The notes below the pieces were generated by a model, which worked only from the letters and a program-made list of their open reading frames with translations, ran no database searches and was not told the DNA's origin. A stretch of DNA of 64,000 nucleotides from an uncultured Pseudomonadales bacterium (GTDB taxonomy: Bacteria > Pseudomonadota > Gammaproteobacteria > Pseudomonadales > Azotimanducaceae). This document shows positions 36,474-45,357 of this stretch, in pieces (within the stretch, counting starts at the first letter, position 1; each line of letters opens with the position of its first letter). The translations under genes were made by a program, and so were the position numbers. The DNA is taken from NCBI GenBank assembly GCA_958296165.1, contig OY282447.1:1736001-1800000 (forward strand), read 5' to 3'.

Positions 36474-37808
36474 ATGAAGATCAACTTTGAAACGCCCAGC
36501 TTTCTCTCCTCGCTGCGCTTCGTCGTAGTGGCTGGATTGATCGTCGTCTCGCTGGTGCCTTTGGCCCTGGTGAGCTGCGTCGTCGAAGAGCGCCGCCAAT
36601 ACTACGACGAAGCGGTCGGCGCCATCGCCCGCGCTTGGGGCGAGCAGCAGCGCATCAATGGGCCGGTCATTCTGATTCCCGTAGTGCCGAACGCCAATCT
36701 AGGCGAGGCGGGCTACAGCGTTGCGGTGATGCCGGAGCGCCTGGAGATGCGCGTCGACAGCCGCCACCACATGCGCAATCTCGGCGGCATCTTCGAGGCG
36801 CCGGCACTCGACATCGACGTCGTTGCCGAAGGAGCTTTCGCGGCCCTGGATCGCGATGTCCTTGAAGCGCGCTTCGGGGCGTTGCACTGGCGGCGAGCCA
36901 CCATTGCCGTCGGCGTCTCGGATCCGCGCGGCATTCGGCAGGCCTCGTTGCAGATGAATGACGTCGGGATCGAGCTGGAGGCGAGTGCGGACTACGGGCC
37001 GGCCGCCCCCGGCCTGCGCGGCGCCGTCGGCGGCCTGGAACACGGTGGCTCGTTCTCGTTGTCGTTAACGCTGCGCGGCAGCGAGGGGCTGTCGGCGGTG
37101 CCTGTCGGCGACCGCTCGAACATCACGATGGCTTCAACGTGGCCGCATCCGAGCTTCGTGGTGGGCCGTTCTTCGCCGGACGAACGGGAGATCGCGCCAA
37201 CCGGCTTCACCGCATCGTGGACCACGCTGGATCTGGCGCGCGGCTTCCCCGGCATCGCCCGCGTGGCGGCCAACGACCGCGCACTGTTCGCCGGCAAGGA
37301 CTTAGGCTTCAGCGTAGTCGAGCCCATCAACTTGTACCGCTTGGTCGAACGCAGCGTGAAGTACGGCGTGTTGTTCGTGGTGCTTACGTTGGTGAGCGTG
37401 CTGTGTTTGGAGCTCGCCACCGGGCGGCGGTTCCACGTGGTGCAGTACGGCGTGACCGGCGCCGCCTTGGTGTTGTTCTTCTTAACGCTCTTGGCGTTGG
37501 CCGAACACATTGGCTTCACGTGGGGCTACTGGATAGCGGCGCTGCTGCTCACCGGCATGGTGGGCGCATATGCACGCGGGGCCACTGGCGACGGCCGTTT
37601 AGCGGCACTGGCGTGGGCCATGCTCGCGGTGCTCTACGGCATCCTCTATACGCTGCTGCGCTTGGAGTCCTTCGCGCTGTTGGTGGGCACCGGCGTGCTG
37701 CTGTTGGCGCTGGCGATGCTCATGTGGGTAACGCGCCGGCTCACGCCAACGGCGGATTCTTCCGGGCAAGAAGCCGCGCTTGGCGGCTCTTCGCCGGGGT
37801 CCGGATGA
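36474..37808 (+). CDS. creD: Inner membrane protein CreD
   Basis: A 444-residue CreD-family membrane protein. The first helix is at residues 14-36 (FVVVAGLIVVSLVPLALVS), followed by a periplasmic domain with GPVILIPVVP, and then five or six C-terminal helices starting at YGVLFVVLTLVSVLCLELAT. The family motif VEPINLYRLVERSVKYG is present. Usually regulated by CreBC, which is not in the window. A GTG at 36453 in frame is an alternative start. Confidence 0.92.
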   Translation: MKINFETPSFLSSLRFVVVAGLIVVSLVPLALVSCVVEERRQYYDEAVGAIARAWGEQQRINGPVILIPVVPNANLGEAGYSVAVMPERLEMRVDSRHHMRNLGGIFEAPALDIDVVAEGAFAALDRDVLEARFGALHWRRATIAVGVSDPRGIRQASLQMNDVGIELEASADYGPAAPGLRGAVGGLEHGGSFSLSLTLRGSEGLSAVPVGDRSNITMASTWPHPSFVVGRSSPDEREIAPTGFTASWTTLDLARGFPGIARVAANDRALFAGKDLGFSVVEPINLYRLVERSVKYGVLFVVLTLVSVLCLELATGRRFHVVQYGVTGAALVLFFLTLLALAEHIGFTWGYWIAALLLTGMVGAYARGATGDGRLAALAWAMLAVLYGILYTLLRLESFALLVGTGVLLLALAMLMWVTRRLTPTADSSGQEAALGGSSPGSG

Positions 37809-37820
37809 ACCTGCACTAAC

Positions 37821-37860
37821 CCCGAAGCCTTGCCTTTGGCCCCGAAGCCTTGCCTTTGGC
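37821..37860. repeat. Perfect 2 x 20-bp tandem repeat
   Basis: The 20-base unit CCCGAAGCCTTGCCTTTGGC occurs twice head-to-tail in the spacer between creD and the SDR gene. A simple recent duplication; no function evident. Confidence 0.9.
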
Positions 37861-37916
37861 TGGCGGCGCAATACACTTGTGCCGCAAGCCAAATCGAGGT
37901 GGAGCGGGAGAGACAC

Positions 37917-38792
37917 ATGGGTATGTTGGACGGCAAGGTCGCGTTGGTCACGGGCGCTGGCGGCGGGCTCGGCCGCACGCACGCGCTGCTCTTGGCGGCA
38001 CAAGGAGCAGCGGTGGTCGTGAACGACCTAGGGGGCGCGCGGGACGGCACTGGCAGCGGCACGACGATGGCGGACAAAGTGGTGGCAGAGATACAGGCTG
38101 CAGGCGGCAAGGCGGTTGCCAACTACGGTTCAGTGAGCGACAAGGCCGAGGCACAGAGCATGGCGCAGACCGCCGTCGACAGCTTCGGACGGTTGGACAT
38201 CTGCATCTGCAACGCCGGCATCCTGCGCGACAAATCGTTCAAGAACATGACTGACGACATGTGGGAAGTGGTCAACGCCGTCCATCTGCGCGGCACTTAC
38301 TACACCGCCAAAGCGGCCTACGATCAGATGCTTGAGCAGGGCGAGGGCGGACGCATCATCGTCACCAGCTCCACCTCCGGCCTGCTCGGCAACTTCGGCC
38401 AAACGAACTACGGCGCCGCCAAGGCTGGCATCGCCGGCTTCGCTCGCTGCCTCTACTTGGAGGGGGCGCGCTACGGCATCACCGTGAACATCCTGGCGCC
38501 CACGGCGCTCTCCCGCCTCACCGACGACATCCTGCCGGAGCAGGCGAGGGACTCCGTGCCGCCGGAAAAGGTCTCGCCGACGGTCGTGTGGCTGTGTACG
38601 GACGAAGCCAAGGAAGTCACCGGCCGCACTTGGCTGTTAACCGGCAATCGGGTGTCGCTGCTCTCCTGGCAGGTGACGCCGATAGCGTCCAAGGACGAAG
38701 CCGACGGGCCGTGGGATGTCGAGGAAATCGGCGCAGCCATCCTCGCCAACAAGGCTCTCTGGCCGCCCATCAACCCGATGCGAGGAGGCTGA
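37917..38792 (+). CDS. SDR-family hydroxyacyl-CoA dehydrogenase-like protein
   Basis: A 291-residue short-chain dehydrogenase of the multifunctional-enzyme-2 type. VTGAGGGLGRTHALLLA, VVVNDLGGARDG, CNAGILRDKSFKNM, the catalytic Ser (VTSSTSGLLG) and YGAAKAG. Strongly similar to 9581-10480. It leads a same-strand run of two acyl-CoA dehydrogenases, which together suggest oxidation of an acyl-CoA or a steroid side chain. ATG 37917 has GGGAGA upstream. Confidence 0.9.
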   Translation: MGMLDGKVALVTGAGGGLGRTHALLLAAQGAAVVVNDLGGARDGTGSGTTMADKVVAEIQAAGGKAVANYGSVSDKAEAQSMAQTAVDSFGRLDICICNAGILRDKSFKNMTDDMWEVVNAVHLRGTYYTAKAAYDQMLEQGEGGRIIVTSSTSGLLGNFGQTNYGAAKAGIAGFARCLYLEGARYGITVNILAPTALSRLTDDILPEQARDSVPPEKVSPTVVWLCTDEAKEVTGRTWLLTGNRVSLLSWQVTPIASKDEADGPWDVEEIGAAILANKALWPPINPMRGG

Positions 38793-38811
38793 GGGTCGCA
38801 AGCGCGCAACG

Positions 38812-39945
38812 ATGGATTTCGGCTTCTCGGCGGAGCAGAACCTGCTGCGCGAGCAGGTTCTGCGCTTCATGACGGAAGTCAGTCCGTTGCCGGTAGTACG
38901 CGACTGCGCGGGTCGATTTCCTGCCGAGCTTTGGCGCAAAGCGGCCGACCTCGGCTGGTGCGCGTCGATCGTGCCGGAAAGTCACGGCGGCGTGGGCTTG
39001 AAATGGACCGACTTGGCGGTAGTGCTGGAAGAGACTGGCCGCGGCTTGTGCCCTCTGCCCATCATCTCCGGCGCGCTGGCCGCGGCCGCCTTCGTGCGCT
39101 GCGGCGATCCTGAACAGCAACGGGCGTGGCTGCCTCGGATCGCCACCGGCGAGGCGGTGTTCGGCGTCGGTCTTTACGACGATCCCACTTGGATCGATCC
39201 ACGCGCCATCGAACTGGCCATCGAACTGAAGGGCACAGACTCGCTATCGGGCGTCAAGCCGTTCGTCGACGACGGCACGTTCGCAACGCACCTGCTGGTG
39301 GCAACCCGCACGGGGGCTGATTTGGCACTGGCGGTGGTCGATGCACGGCACGCCGAGCTGAAGCCACAGCCGGCAATGGATCGAACGAAGCCATTGGCGA
39401 GCGCGACATTCCGCAACGCGCACCCCCTCGCCACGCTGCCGATGTCTGCCGACGACCTCGCGTTCCTGACGGACTGTGGCGCCGTGGCAGTGGCCTTGGA
39501 GGCCGTCGGCGCAGCGGAAGCCGTGGTTTCGCTTACCACCGAGTACGCCAAGAGCCGCATCCAATTCGACAATCCCATCGGCAAGTACCAAGGCGTGAAG
39601 CATCGCTTGGCAGACATGTTCGTGGACATCGAATCGTTCAAGTCGCTGGCGTACTATGCCGCTTGGGCGGTCGACGAAGCGCCGGCCGAGTTGCCTCGCG
39701 CCGCGTCCATGGCGAAAGCCTACGCCGCAGACGCCTTCGCGCGCGTCGGCATAGAAGGCGTGGGCCTGCACGGTGCCATTGGCTTTACCGCCGAATACGA
39801 CGCACAGCTCTATCTCAAGCGCTCCAAGTGGGCGCGCACCGCCTTCGGCGATGCGGACTTCCACTATCAGCGCGTGGCCGCCATTGGCGAGGCGGTTGGA
39901 GAGGCAGTGGGTACGGAGGGCACGGGGGCCACGGGGAGAAACTAG
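38812..39945 (+). CDS. Acyl-CoA dehydrogenase family protein (alpha-type partner)
   Basis: A 377-residue flavoprotein-like protein. MDFGFSAEQNLLREQVLRF opens it; a degenerate substrate-loop region (GVGLYDDPTWIDPR) lacks the usual CxTEPxAGSD string; the C-terminus has the YAKSRIQFDNPIGKYQGVKH motif. Such divergent members often pair with a second acyl-CoA dehydrogenase as heteromers in steroid-degradation clusters. Its stop abuts the start of the next gene, consistent with a complex. Confidence 0.87.
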   Translation: MDFGFSAEQNLLREQVLRFMTEVSPLPVVRDCAGRFPAELWRKAADLGWCASIVPESHGGVGLKWTDLAVVLEETGRGLCPLPIISGALAAAAFVRCGDPEQQRAWLPRIATGEAVFGVGLYDDPTWIDPRAIELAIELKGTDSLSGVKPFVDDGTFATHLLVATRTGADLALAVVDARHAELKPQPAMDRTKPLASATFRNAHPLATLPMSADDLAFLTDCGAVAVALEAVGAAEAVVSLTTEYAKSRIQFDNPIGKYQGVKHRLADMFVDIESFKSLAYYAAWAVDEAPAELPRAASMAKAYAADAFARVGIEGVGLHGAIGFTAEYDAQLYLKRSKWARTAFGDADFHYQRVAAIGEAVGEAVGTEGTGATGRN

Positions 39946-41106
39946 ATGGACTTCGACTTTACGCCGCACGAACAGGCGTTTCGCGCCGAAGTGCGCAGCT
40001 TCCTGAAAGCCAACCTGCCGCCGCCGAAGGAGCGCGGGGCGGGTTTTCTCAAGAATTGGCTTGCCAAGGTGCGCGCCAAGGGCTGGGTGGGCTTTTCATG
40101 GCCCAAGGAATATGGCGGCGGCGAAGGCAGCCTGATCGAACAAGCCATATTGAAAGAAGAGATGGCGCTCGCCGCCGCGCCGCCGCTCGGCACTTCCTTC
40201 ATGGGCCTGGCCTGGGTTGGCCCCGGCATCATGCGCTACGGCACCGACGAGCAGAAGCGCCGTTTCATACCCGACATCCTGGACAGCAAAGTCAACTGGT
40301 GTACCGGCTACTCGGAACCCAATCACGGCAGTGATCTAGCAGCCATCCAAACCAAGGCCGACCGCATTGGCGACAACTATGTGGTGAACGGCCAGAAGAT
40401 CTGGACGACCGGCGCTGCGTGGGCGGATTGGATCATCCTGCTCGCTCGCACGCAGTTCGACGTCGAACGCAAGCACGACGGCATCACCTGTCTCCTGGTG
40501 CCGATGCACAGCCCGGGCATTGAAGTGCGGCCGATCGAGAACATGGCCGGCGATCGCAATTTCGCCGAAGTGTTCTTCACCGACGTGAGCGTGCCCGTTG
40601 CCAATCGCTTGGGCGAAGAAGGCAAGGGCTGGGCCGTGACCATTTCGGCGCTCGCCAACGAACGCTCGAGCATCGGCGAGGTAACGCAGATGTTCGCCCG
40701 CTTGGACGCGCTGAAGGAACTCGTCCGCAACAGCAAGCGGCGCGGCCAGCCGGCCGGGCAAGATTCGTCTGTGCGACGCCGGATTGCCGAGTTCGAGACG
40801 AAGATCGCCGCCATGAAATACAACGGGCTGCGCTATCTCACCAAGCAGCTGCGCGGCGAACCGCTGTCGAGCGAGACTTCCGTGAACAAGCTGCATCGAG
40901 CCAGCTTGGAGATCGACATGGCCGATTTCGCCGTGGAGCTAACGGGTCGCGCTGGCCTGCTTTCGCGCGGCAGCGAACAAGCCGTTGCCGGCGGCAGCTG
41001 GACGAAATCCGCCTTGGGTTGGCCGAGCGTGGTCATCGGCGGAGGCACGCCGAACATCCAACGCAACATCATTGCGGAGCGCATCCTCGGCTTGCCGAAG
41101 GACTGA
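39946..41106 (+). CDS. Acyl-CoA dehydrogenase family protein (beta-type partner)
   Basis: A 386-residue acyl-CoA dehydrogenase. WPKEYGGGEG, CTGYSEPNHGSDLAAIQTKA (FAD/substrate loop), WADWIILLART, and C-terminal TPNIQRNIIAERILGLPKD. ATG 39946 follows the upstream stop with no gap. Pairing with 38812-39945 in one operon resembles FadE26/27-type heterotetramers; that quaternary structure is inference. Confidence 0.9.
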   Translation: MDFDFTPHEQAFRAEVRSFLKANLPPPKERGAGFLKNWLAKVRAKGWVGFSWPKEYGGGEGSLIEQAILKEEMALAAAPPLGTSFMGLAWVGPGIMRYGTDEQKRRFIPDILDSKVNWCTGYSEPNHGSDLAAIQTKADRIGDNYVVNGQKIWTTGAAWADWIILLARTQFDVERKHDGITCLLVPMHSPGIEVRPIENMAGDRNFAEVFFTDVSVPVANRLGEEGKGWAVTISALANERSSIGEVTQMFARLDALKELVRNSKRRGQPAGQDSSVRRRIAEFETKIAAMKYNGLRYLTKQLRGEPLSSETSVNKLHRASLEIDMADFAVELTGRAGLLSRGSEQAVAGGSWTKSALGWPSVVIGGGTPNIQRNIIAERILGLPKD

Positions 41107-41134
41107 TTTGGAGGACGTTGAGGAGGTGCATGCA

Positions 41135-42961
41135 ATGAATACGGATCCACAGCGCGACGATAAAGCGCAGAAGATGCAGGGAGCGCCGAAAGCGCAGGAA
41201 ACACAACAGGAAACGCAACGGGAAACGCAACGGGAAGCACAAGCTGCACGGCTTGGCGACATTTTCGGTGTGATGGATCAGTCGTTCGCAGAAACAGTGG
41301 TGGAGAGAGCCGCGAAACACCGTACCCATGCAACGCCAAACGCCAGGAAGGCGCTCAATGCCGCGCTACGGACCAGCGTGAAAGTCAACGGCTATCGAGA
41401 CGCAAGCCGTGCCGGCCCAAGGCAACTGGTTGCGGCAACGCTCCACGAGATCGACCACGGCGACGACCGGCTCGCCGGTGCCGTGCTCAAAGTGTGGGAC
41501 GAATCGCAAAGCGCGTTGCGAGGCTTGGTGACCGAACAGCTAGGGCGCGAGAACGTGCCCGTACACGACGCGAACATCAAGCGCCGTCACTTCGAGGTGT
41601 GTTGGCGCCGGGACGATTGGGTGAGGTCGCGCGATGCACTGCTTAAAGGCCACGCGGACCTCAACGAGGACGATGTCGCGCTGATGCTGTGCTTGGTGTC
41701 TGGCAGAATGCCGCTGCCAGATGATGATCTAGACGACTATCCCATCGAGTCGCCCCGTTTCGAACGCTGGCTGGAAGAACTCGATAATCTGCCCTGCAAC
41801 GCACGCGAGTGGAAGGATGCCGGCGTGTTCGCAGAGTGCGTGATAGATATCGCCCACCACAAGATCGACGAGCTAATCAACGGCGAAACCGCCGCCCTCG
41901 AAGATGCGATCAAGGGCGTGCGCGAGAAGTTCGCCGATGAGCTGCGCTATTTGGAAATCGACATGCACGGGTGGTTCAAGCAGGCATCCGCTCGGCTGCA
42001 AATAATGCCAGAAGCACAGGATTTGTTGGCCGGCTTCAAGGAACAGTTGCAAACATACCGTCCCATTCGTCCGCAAGCGGCAGTGCGCGACGAGGAGAAG
42101 CGGCGCATGTCCGAACGCGCCCAGTGCGAGGAGGCCCTTCTCAAGACAGTGCAGCAGTGGCACGAACTGATGTCCTGTCCGGCGGACCGACCGTATACGC
42201 CGACAGGGCAGGTCGCCGAAGCGCGTGAGGAATACCGCACAACGCAGGACAACCCTAGCGCCGCCGAGACGCAGGAACTGCAAGCGCTGCGTGAGGAAGT
42301 AGAAAGAATCCGTGCGGGCTATGGATTGCTCGAGTCCGAAAGCGCTCGGCTGAAGGAAGCCAAAGACGGCATCCAGCTAGAGAAAGCCCAGCTCAGCGAA
42401 CACATCGGCGAACTGAAGAGCCAATTGGCACAGAGCCAAGAGACGGAACAGTACTGGCGTCAGGCATATGTCGGAGAAAAGGCCCGCACGAACGGCGAGG
42501 GAATGGAGATCGGCGCACCGCCAGCGAATGTGGCCCAAGTCGTCGACCGTATCGGGCGGTCGTTTCCAGACGAGATCGTGTTCGCATTGAACGGCAAGTC
42601 GCGCAAGAACCATCCGTTCGAGAAGCCCCACGAGCTATACCAGGCCCTGGCGTGGCTCGCCACCGAGTTCCATCGCCTCCGGCCCAACCCAGGCCCCAGC
42701 CCGGACTTCGACCGCCTCATCAAGGAAGCCTGCCCAGGTTGGTCCTATAAGCCGAATCAGACGGAAACCACGATGGGCATGTATGCGGAGTGGTACAGGA
42801 CCACGGTGAACGGCAAGAGTTACGATCTCGCCAACCACATCGGCAAGGGCAACAGCTTTGATCCCAAGAACACCATCCGCATTGCCTTCGCCTGGGACGA
42901 CGACAACCAACGCATCGTCGTCGGGTTCATCGGTCTGCACCAACGCAACCGGCAGTCGTAA
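41135..42961 (+). CDS. Uncharacterised 608-residue protein with coiled coil and conserved-looking C-terminal domain
   Basis: I do not recognise this as a named family. ATG 41135 follows AGGAGG by 8 bases. Residues 20-38 are a short Gln/Glu/Thr repeat. A charged helical middle carries a clear coiled coil at about 390-440 (RLKEAKDGIQLEKAQLSEHI). The last ~150 residues look like a folded domain: FPDEIVFALNGKSRKNHPFE, LANHIGKGNSFDPKNTIRIA, then a strand-rich RIVVGFIGLHQRNRQ. That ending resembles a RelE-like beta-sheet, but weakly. Base composition seems more AT-rich than neighbours. Confidence 0.6.
   Translation: MNTDPQRDDKAQKMQGAPKAQETQQETQRETQREAQAARLGDIFGVMDQSFAETVVERAAKHRTHATPNARKALNAALRTSVKVNGYRDASRAGPRQLVAATLHEIDHGDDRLAGAVLKVWDESQSALRGLVTEQLGRENVPVHDANIKRRHFEVCWRRDDWVRSRDALLKGHADLNEDDVALMLCLVSGRMPLPDDDLDDYPIESPRFERWLEELDNLPCNAREWKDAGVFAECVIDIAHHKIDELINGETAALEDAIKGVREKFADELRYLEIDMHGWFKQASARLQIMPEAQDLLAGFKEQLQTYRPIRPQAAVRDEEKRRMSERAQCEEALLKTVQQWHELMSCPADRPYTPTGQVAEAREEYRTTQDNPSAAETQELQALREEVERIRAGYGLLESESARLKEAKDGIQLEKAQLSEHIGELKSQLAQSQETEQYWRQAYVGEKARTNGEGMEIGAPPANVAQVVDRIGRSFPDEIVFALNGKSRKNHPFEKPHELYQALAWLATEFHRLRPNPGPSPDFDRLIKEACPGWSYKPNQTETTMGMYAEWYRTTVNGKSYDLANHIGKGNSFDPKNTIRIAFAWDDDNQRIVVGFIGLHQRNRQS
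41197..41244 (+). repeat. Four 12-bp in-frame repeats
   Basis: Units GGAAACACAACA, GGAAACGCAACG (twice) and GGAAGCACAAGC lie end to end, coding ETQQ, ETQR, ETQR and EAQA near the N-terminus of the 608-residue protein. The 12-base unit keeps the reading frame, so copy number could vary without breaking the gene. Confidence 0.8.
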
Positions 42962-43093
42962 TGCGGGCGCCGTCGCGGCTGCAGGTGTGCGCGACACCGT
43001 GCTTAGGCGCTGCGGCGCGTCGCGCAATCACGTGCGGTTGGGTTCCACAAACATGGTACAGTCGCGCCCTTGCGACTGTTCGTTAAGACCTTG

Positions 43094-44131
43094 ATGTTCA
43101 AGCAATTGCGCGGGATGTTCTCGCGGGACTTGGCGATCGACCTTGGCACGGCCAACACCCTAGTCTATGCCCGTGGTCACGGCATCGTTCTGAACGAGCC
43201 CTCGGTGGTGGCCTATCGAGAGGAACGCCATCGCCATCGAGTAGTGGCGGTGGGCGTCAACGCAAAGCAAATGCTCGGCCGCACGCCCAACAACATCAGG
43301 GCCATCCGGCCGATGAAGGACGGCGTCATCGCCGACTTCGAGGTCACCGAGCAGATGCTCAAGCACTTCATCCAGAAAGTCCAGGCCAACCTCGCCAAGG
43401 GAGCATTGTTCCGGCCGAGCCCAAGAGTGCTGGTGAGCGTACCGTGCCAGTCGACTCCGGTGGAGCGGCGAGCGATCCGCGAGTCGGCGCAGTCTGCGGG
43501 TTCCCGCGAAGTGCGGCTGATCGAAGAACCGATGGCCGCCGCGCTTGGCGCAGGGCTGCCCGTGAGCGAAGCGATGGGCACCTTGGTAGTGGACATCGGC
43601 GGCGGCACCACCGAAATTGCCGTGATCTCCCTTGGCGGCGTGGTATACGCCGAGACCGTCCGCGTCGGCGGCGACCGCTTTGACGAAACCATCGTCAACT
43701 ACGTGCGTCGCACCAAAGGCACGCTGATTGGCGAGGCGATGGCAGAGCGCATCAAGCTGGAGATCGGTATCGCCTTTCAGCAGAAGGATGTAAAGGAGAT
43801 CAAGGTGCGTGGCCACAATCTGGCGCTTGGCGTGCCGCGCGCCTTCATGCTCACCGACAGCAACATCTTGGAAGCGCTGCAAGACCCCTTGTCGATGATC
43901 GTGCAGGGCGTTAAGAACGCCTTGGAGGGCACGCCTCCCGAACTCTCCGCCGACATTGCCGAAACCGGCATGGTGCTAACCGGCGGCGGGGCCTTGCTGC
44001 GCGACTTGGACGTCCTCCTCGCGGAGGAAACCGGCCTGCCGGTAATCGTCGCCGAAGATCCGCTAACGTGCGTGGCGCGCGGCGGCGGCAGGGCGCTGGA
44101 CGACTTCGAGATTTACTCCGACTTGGCCTAG
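43094..44131 (+). CDS. mreB: Rod-shape-determining protein MreB
   Basis: A 345-residue bacterial actin that guides lateral wall synthesis. [20 protein letters not shown] and [20 protein letters not shown] open it as in E. coli; the actin phosphate-2 motif is [15 protein letters not shown], and [18 protein letters not shown] the adenosine motif. ATG 43094 is chosen by family alignment; a TTG at 43070 would add eight residues. mreC and mreD do not follow it, which is unusual. Confidence 0.95.
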   Translation: MFKQLRGMFSRDLAIDLGTANTLVYARGHGIVLNEPSVVAYREERHRHRVVAVGVNAKQMLGRTPNNIRAIRPMKDGVIADFEVTEQMLKHFIQKVQANLAKGALFRPSPRVLVSVPCQSTPVERRAIRESAQSAGSREVRLIEEPMAAALGAGLPVSEAMGTLVVDIGGGTTEIAVISLGGVVYAETVRVGGDRFDETIVNYVRRTKGTLIGEAMAERIKLEIGIAFQQKDVKEIKVRGHNLALGVPRAFMLTDSNILEALQDPLSMIVQGVKNALEGTPPELSADIAETGMVLTGGGALLRDLDVLLAEETGLPVIVAEDPLTCVARGGGRALDDFEIYSDLA

Positions 44132-44226
44132 GCCGACTCGCCCCGACATGCTCGCCCCGCGTGGCCGCCCACGCTGGCGCGGATGGAGTAGGATCAAGGC
44201 CTTGACTGGCTTCATTTGAGGATCCT

Positions 44227-45357
44227 ATGAAATCACCGATTTGCGACATGCTCGGCATCGACTTTCCGCTGATCGCGTTCACCCACTGCCGAGACGTAGT
44301 GGTGGAAGTATCGAAAGCCGGCGGCATGGGAGTGCTGGGCGCAGCTGGCCACGCCGCCGAGACGCTGGAAATCGAGCTGAACTGGATCGACGAGCATATC
44401 GACGGCAAACCCTACGGCGTCGATCTGATCGCGCCTACCAGCATGGCCACCCGCGACGACACCACGCCGCAGCAGACCTTGGAGATGGTGCCGGAAGACC
44501 ATCGAGACTTCGCTCGCAGCGTCCTCGCCCAGCACAATATCGACACCAAGGACCTCTACCGCGGCCAAGTCGGCGGCGGTGGCGGGTTCCTCACCAAGGG
44601 CCGCGCCACAAACATCATCGATGTGGCCTTCTCGCATCCCATCAAGCTGATCGCCAACGCCTTGGGCGTGCCGCCGCGCTACATGCTGGAGATGGGCAAG
44701 GAACGCGGCGTGGTGGTAGCGGCGCTGGTAGGCGCCCGCGAGCATGCCATCAAGCAAGTGGAAGCCGGCGTAGACGTGCTGGTGGTGGCCGGCACCGAGG
44801 CCGGCGGCCACTGCGGCGAAGTGTCTACCATGGTGCTGGTGCCGGAAGTGCTGCAAGCCATCGCCGGGCGCGACACGCCGGTGCTTGCAGCCGGCGGCAT
44901 CGTCACGGGCCGGCAAATGGCGGCCTGCATGGCGATGGGTGCGGCGGGATGCTGGACCGGCTCCATGTGGCTCACCACCGCCGAGGCGGAAACCTCGCCT
45001 GTCATCAAGGACAAGTACGTGCAGGCCAGTTCGCGCCAGACGGTCCGCTCGCAGGCCCGCACCGGCAAGTACTCGCGCCAGCTGCGCTCGCCGTGGACGG
45101 ACGCTTGGGAGTCGGAGGAAGCGCCAACGCCCTTGCCCATGCCGCTGCAATCGCTGATCAGCGAACCAGCGCTGGCTCGCGTGACGAAGCTCGCCGAAGG
45201 CGGCCACGACGGGGCCAAGCATCTCGCCACGTCGTTCGTTGGCCAAGGCGTAGGCCTCATGAACTCGATTCAGACCACGCGCCAGGTTGTGTTCGAGTTC
45301 ATGGAGGATTTCCTGCAGGCAACGGAGCGGTTGGCGGCGGCTGTTGGCGACGAATAG
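44227..45357 (+). CDS. Nitronate monooxygenase family protein
   Basis: A 376-residue FMN TIM-barrel oxygenase (2-nitropropane-dioxygenase type). LIAFTHCRDVVVEVSKAGGM (FMN phosphate region), DVLVVAGTEAGGHCGEVST with the catalytic His, VLAAGGIVTGRQMAACMAMG, and GCWTGSMWLTT. ATG 44227 follows TGAGGAT. The last 59 bases overlap the convergent hypothetical gene. Could equally be an enoyl-reductase-like FMN protein. Confidence 0.9.
   Translation: MKSPICDMLGIDFPLIAFTHCRDVVVEVSKAGGMGVLGAAGHAAETLEIELNWIDEHIDGKPYGVDLIAPTSMATRDDTTPQQTLEMVPEDHRDFARSVLAQHNIDTKDLYRGQVGGGGGFLTKGRATNIIDVAFSHPIKLIANALGVPPRYMLEMGKERGVVVAALVGAREHAIKQVEAGVDVLVVAGTEAGGHCGEVSTMVLVPEVLQAIAGRDTPVLAAGGIVTGRQMAACMAMGAAGCWTGSMWLTTAEAETSPVIKDKYVQASSRQTVRSQARTGKYSRQLRSPWTDAWESEEAPTPLPMPLQSLISEPALARVTKLAEGGHDGAKHLATSFVGQGVGLMNSIQTTRQVVFEFMEDFLQATERLAAAVGDE

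Noticed and set aside
43035-43072. Possible sigma-70 promoter TTGGGT/TACAGT before mreB
   Set aside because: Spacing is only about 13 bases, too short to be convincing.
44150-44170. GCGTGG-CCGC-CCACGC hairpin after mreB as a terminator
   Set aside because: Stem is only six pairs and no T-tract follows.
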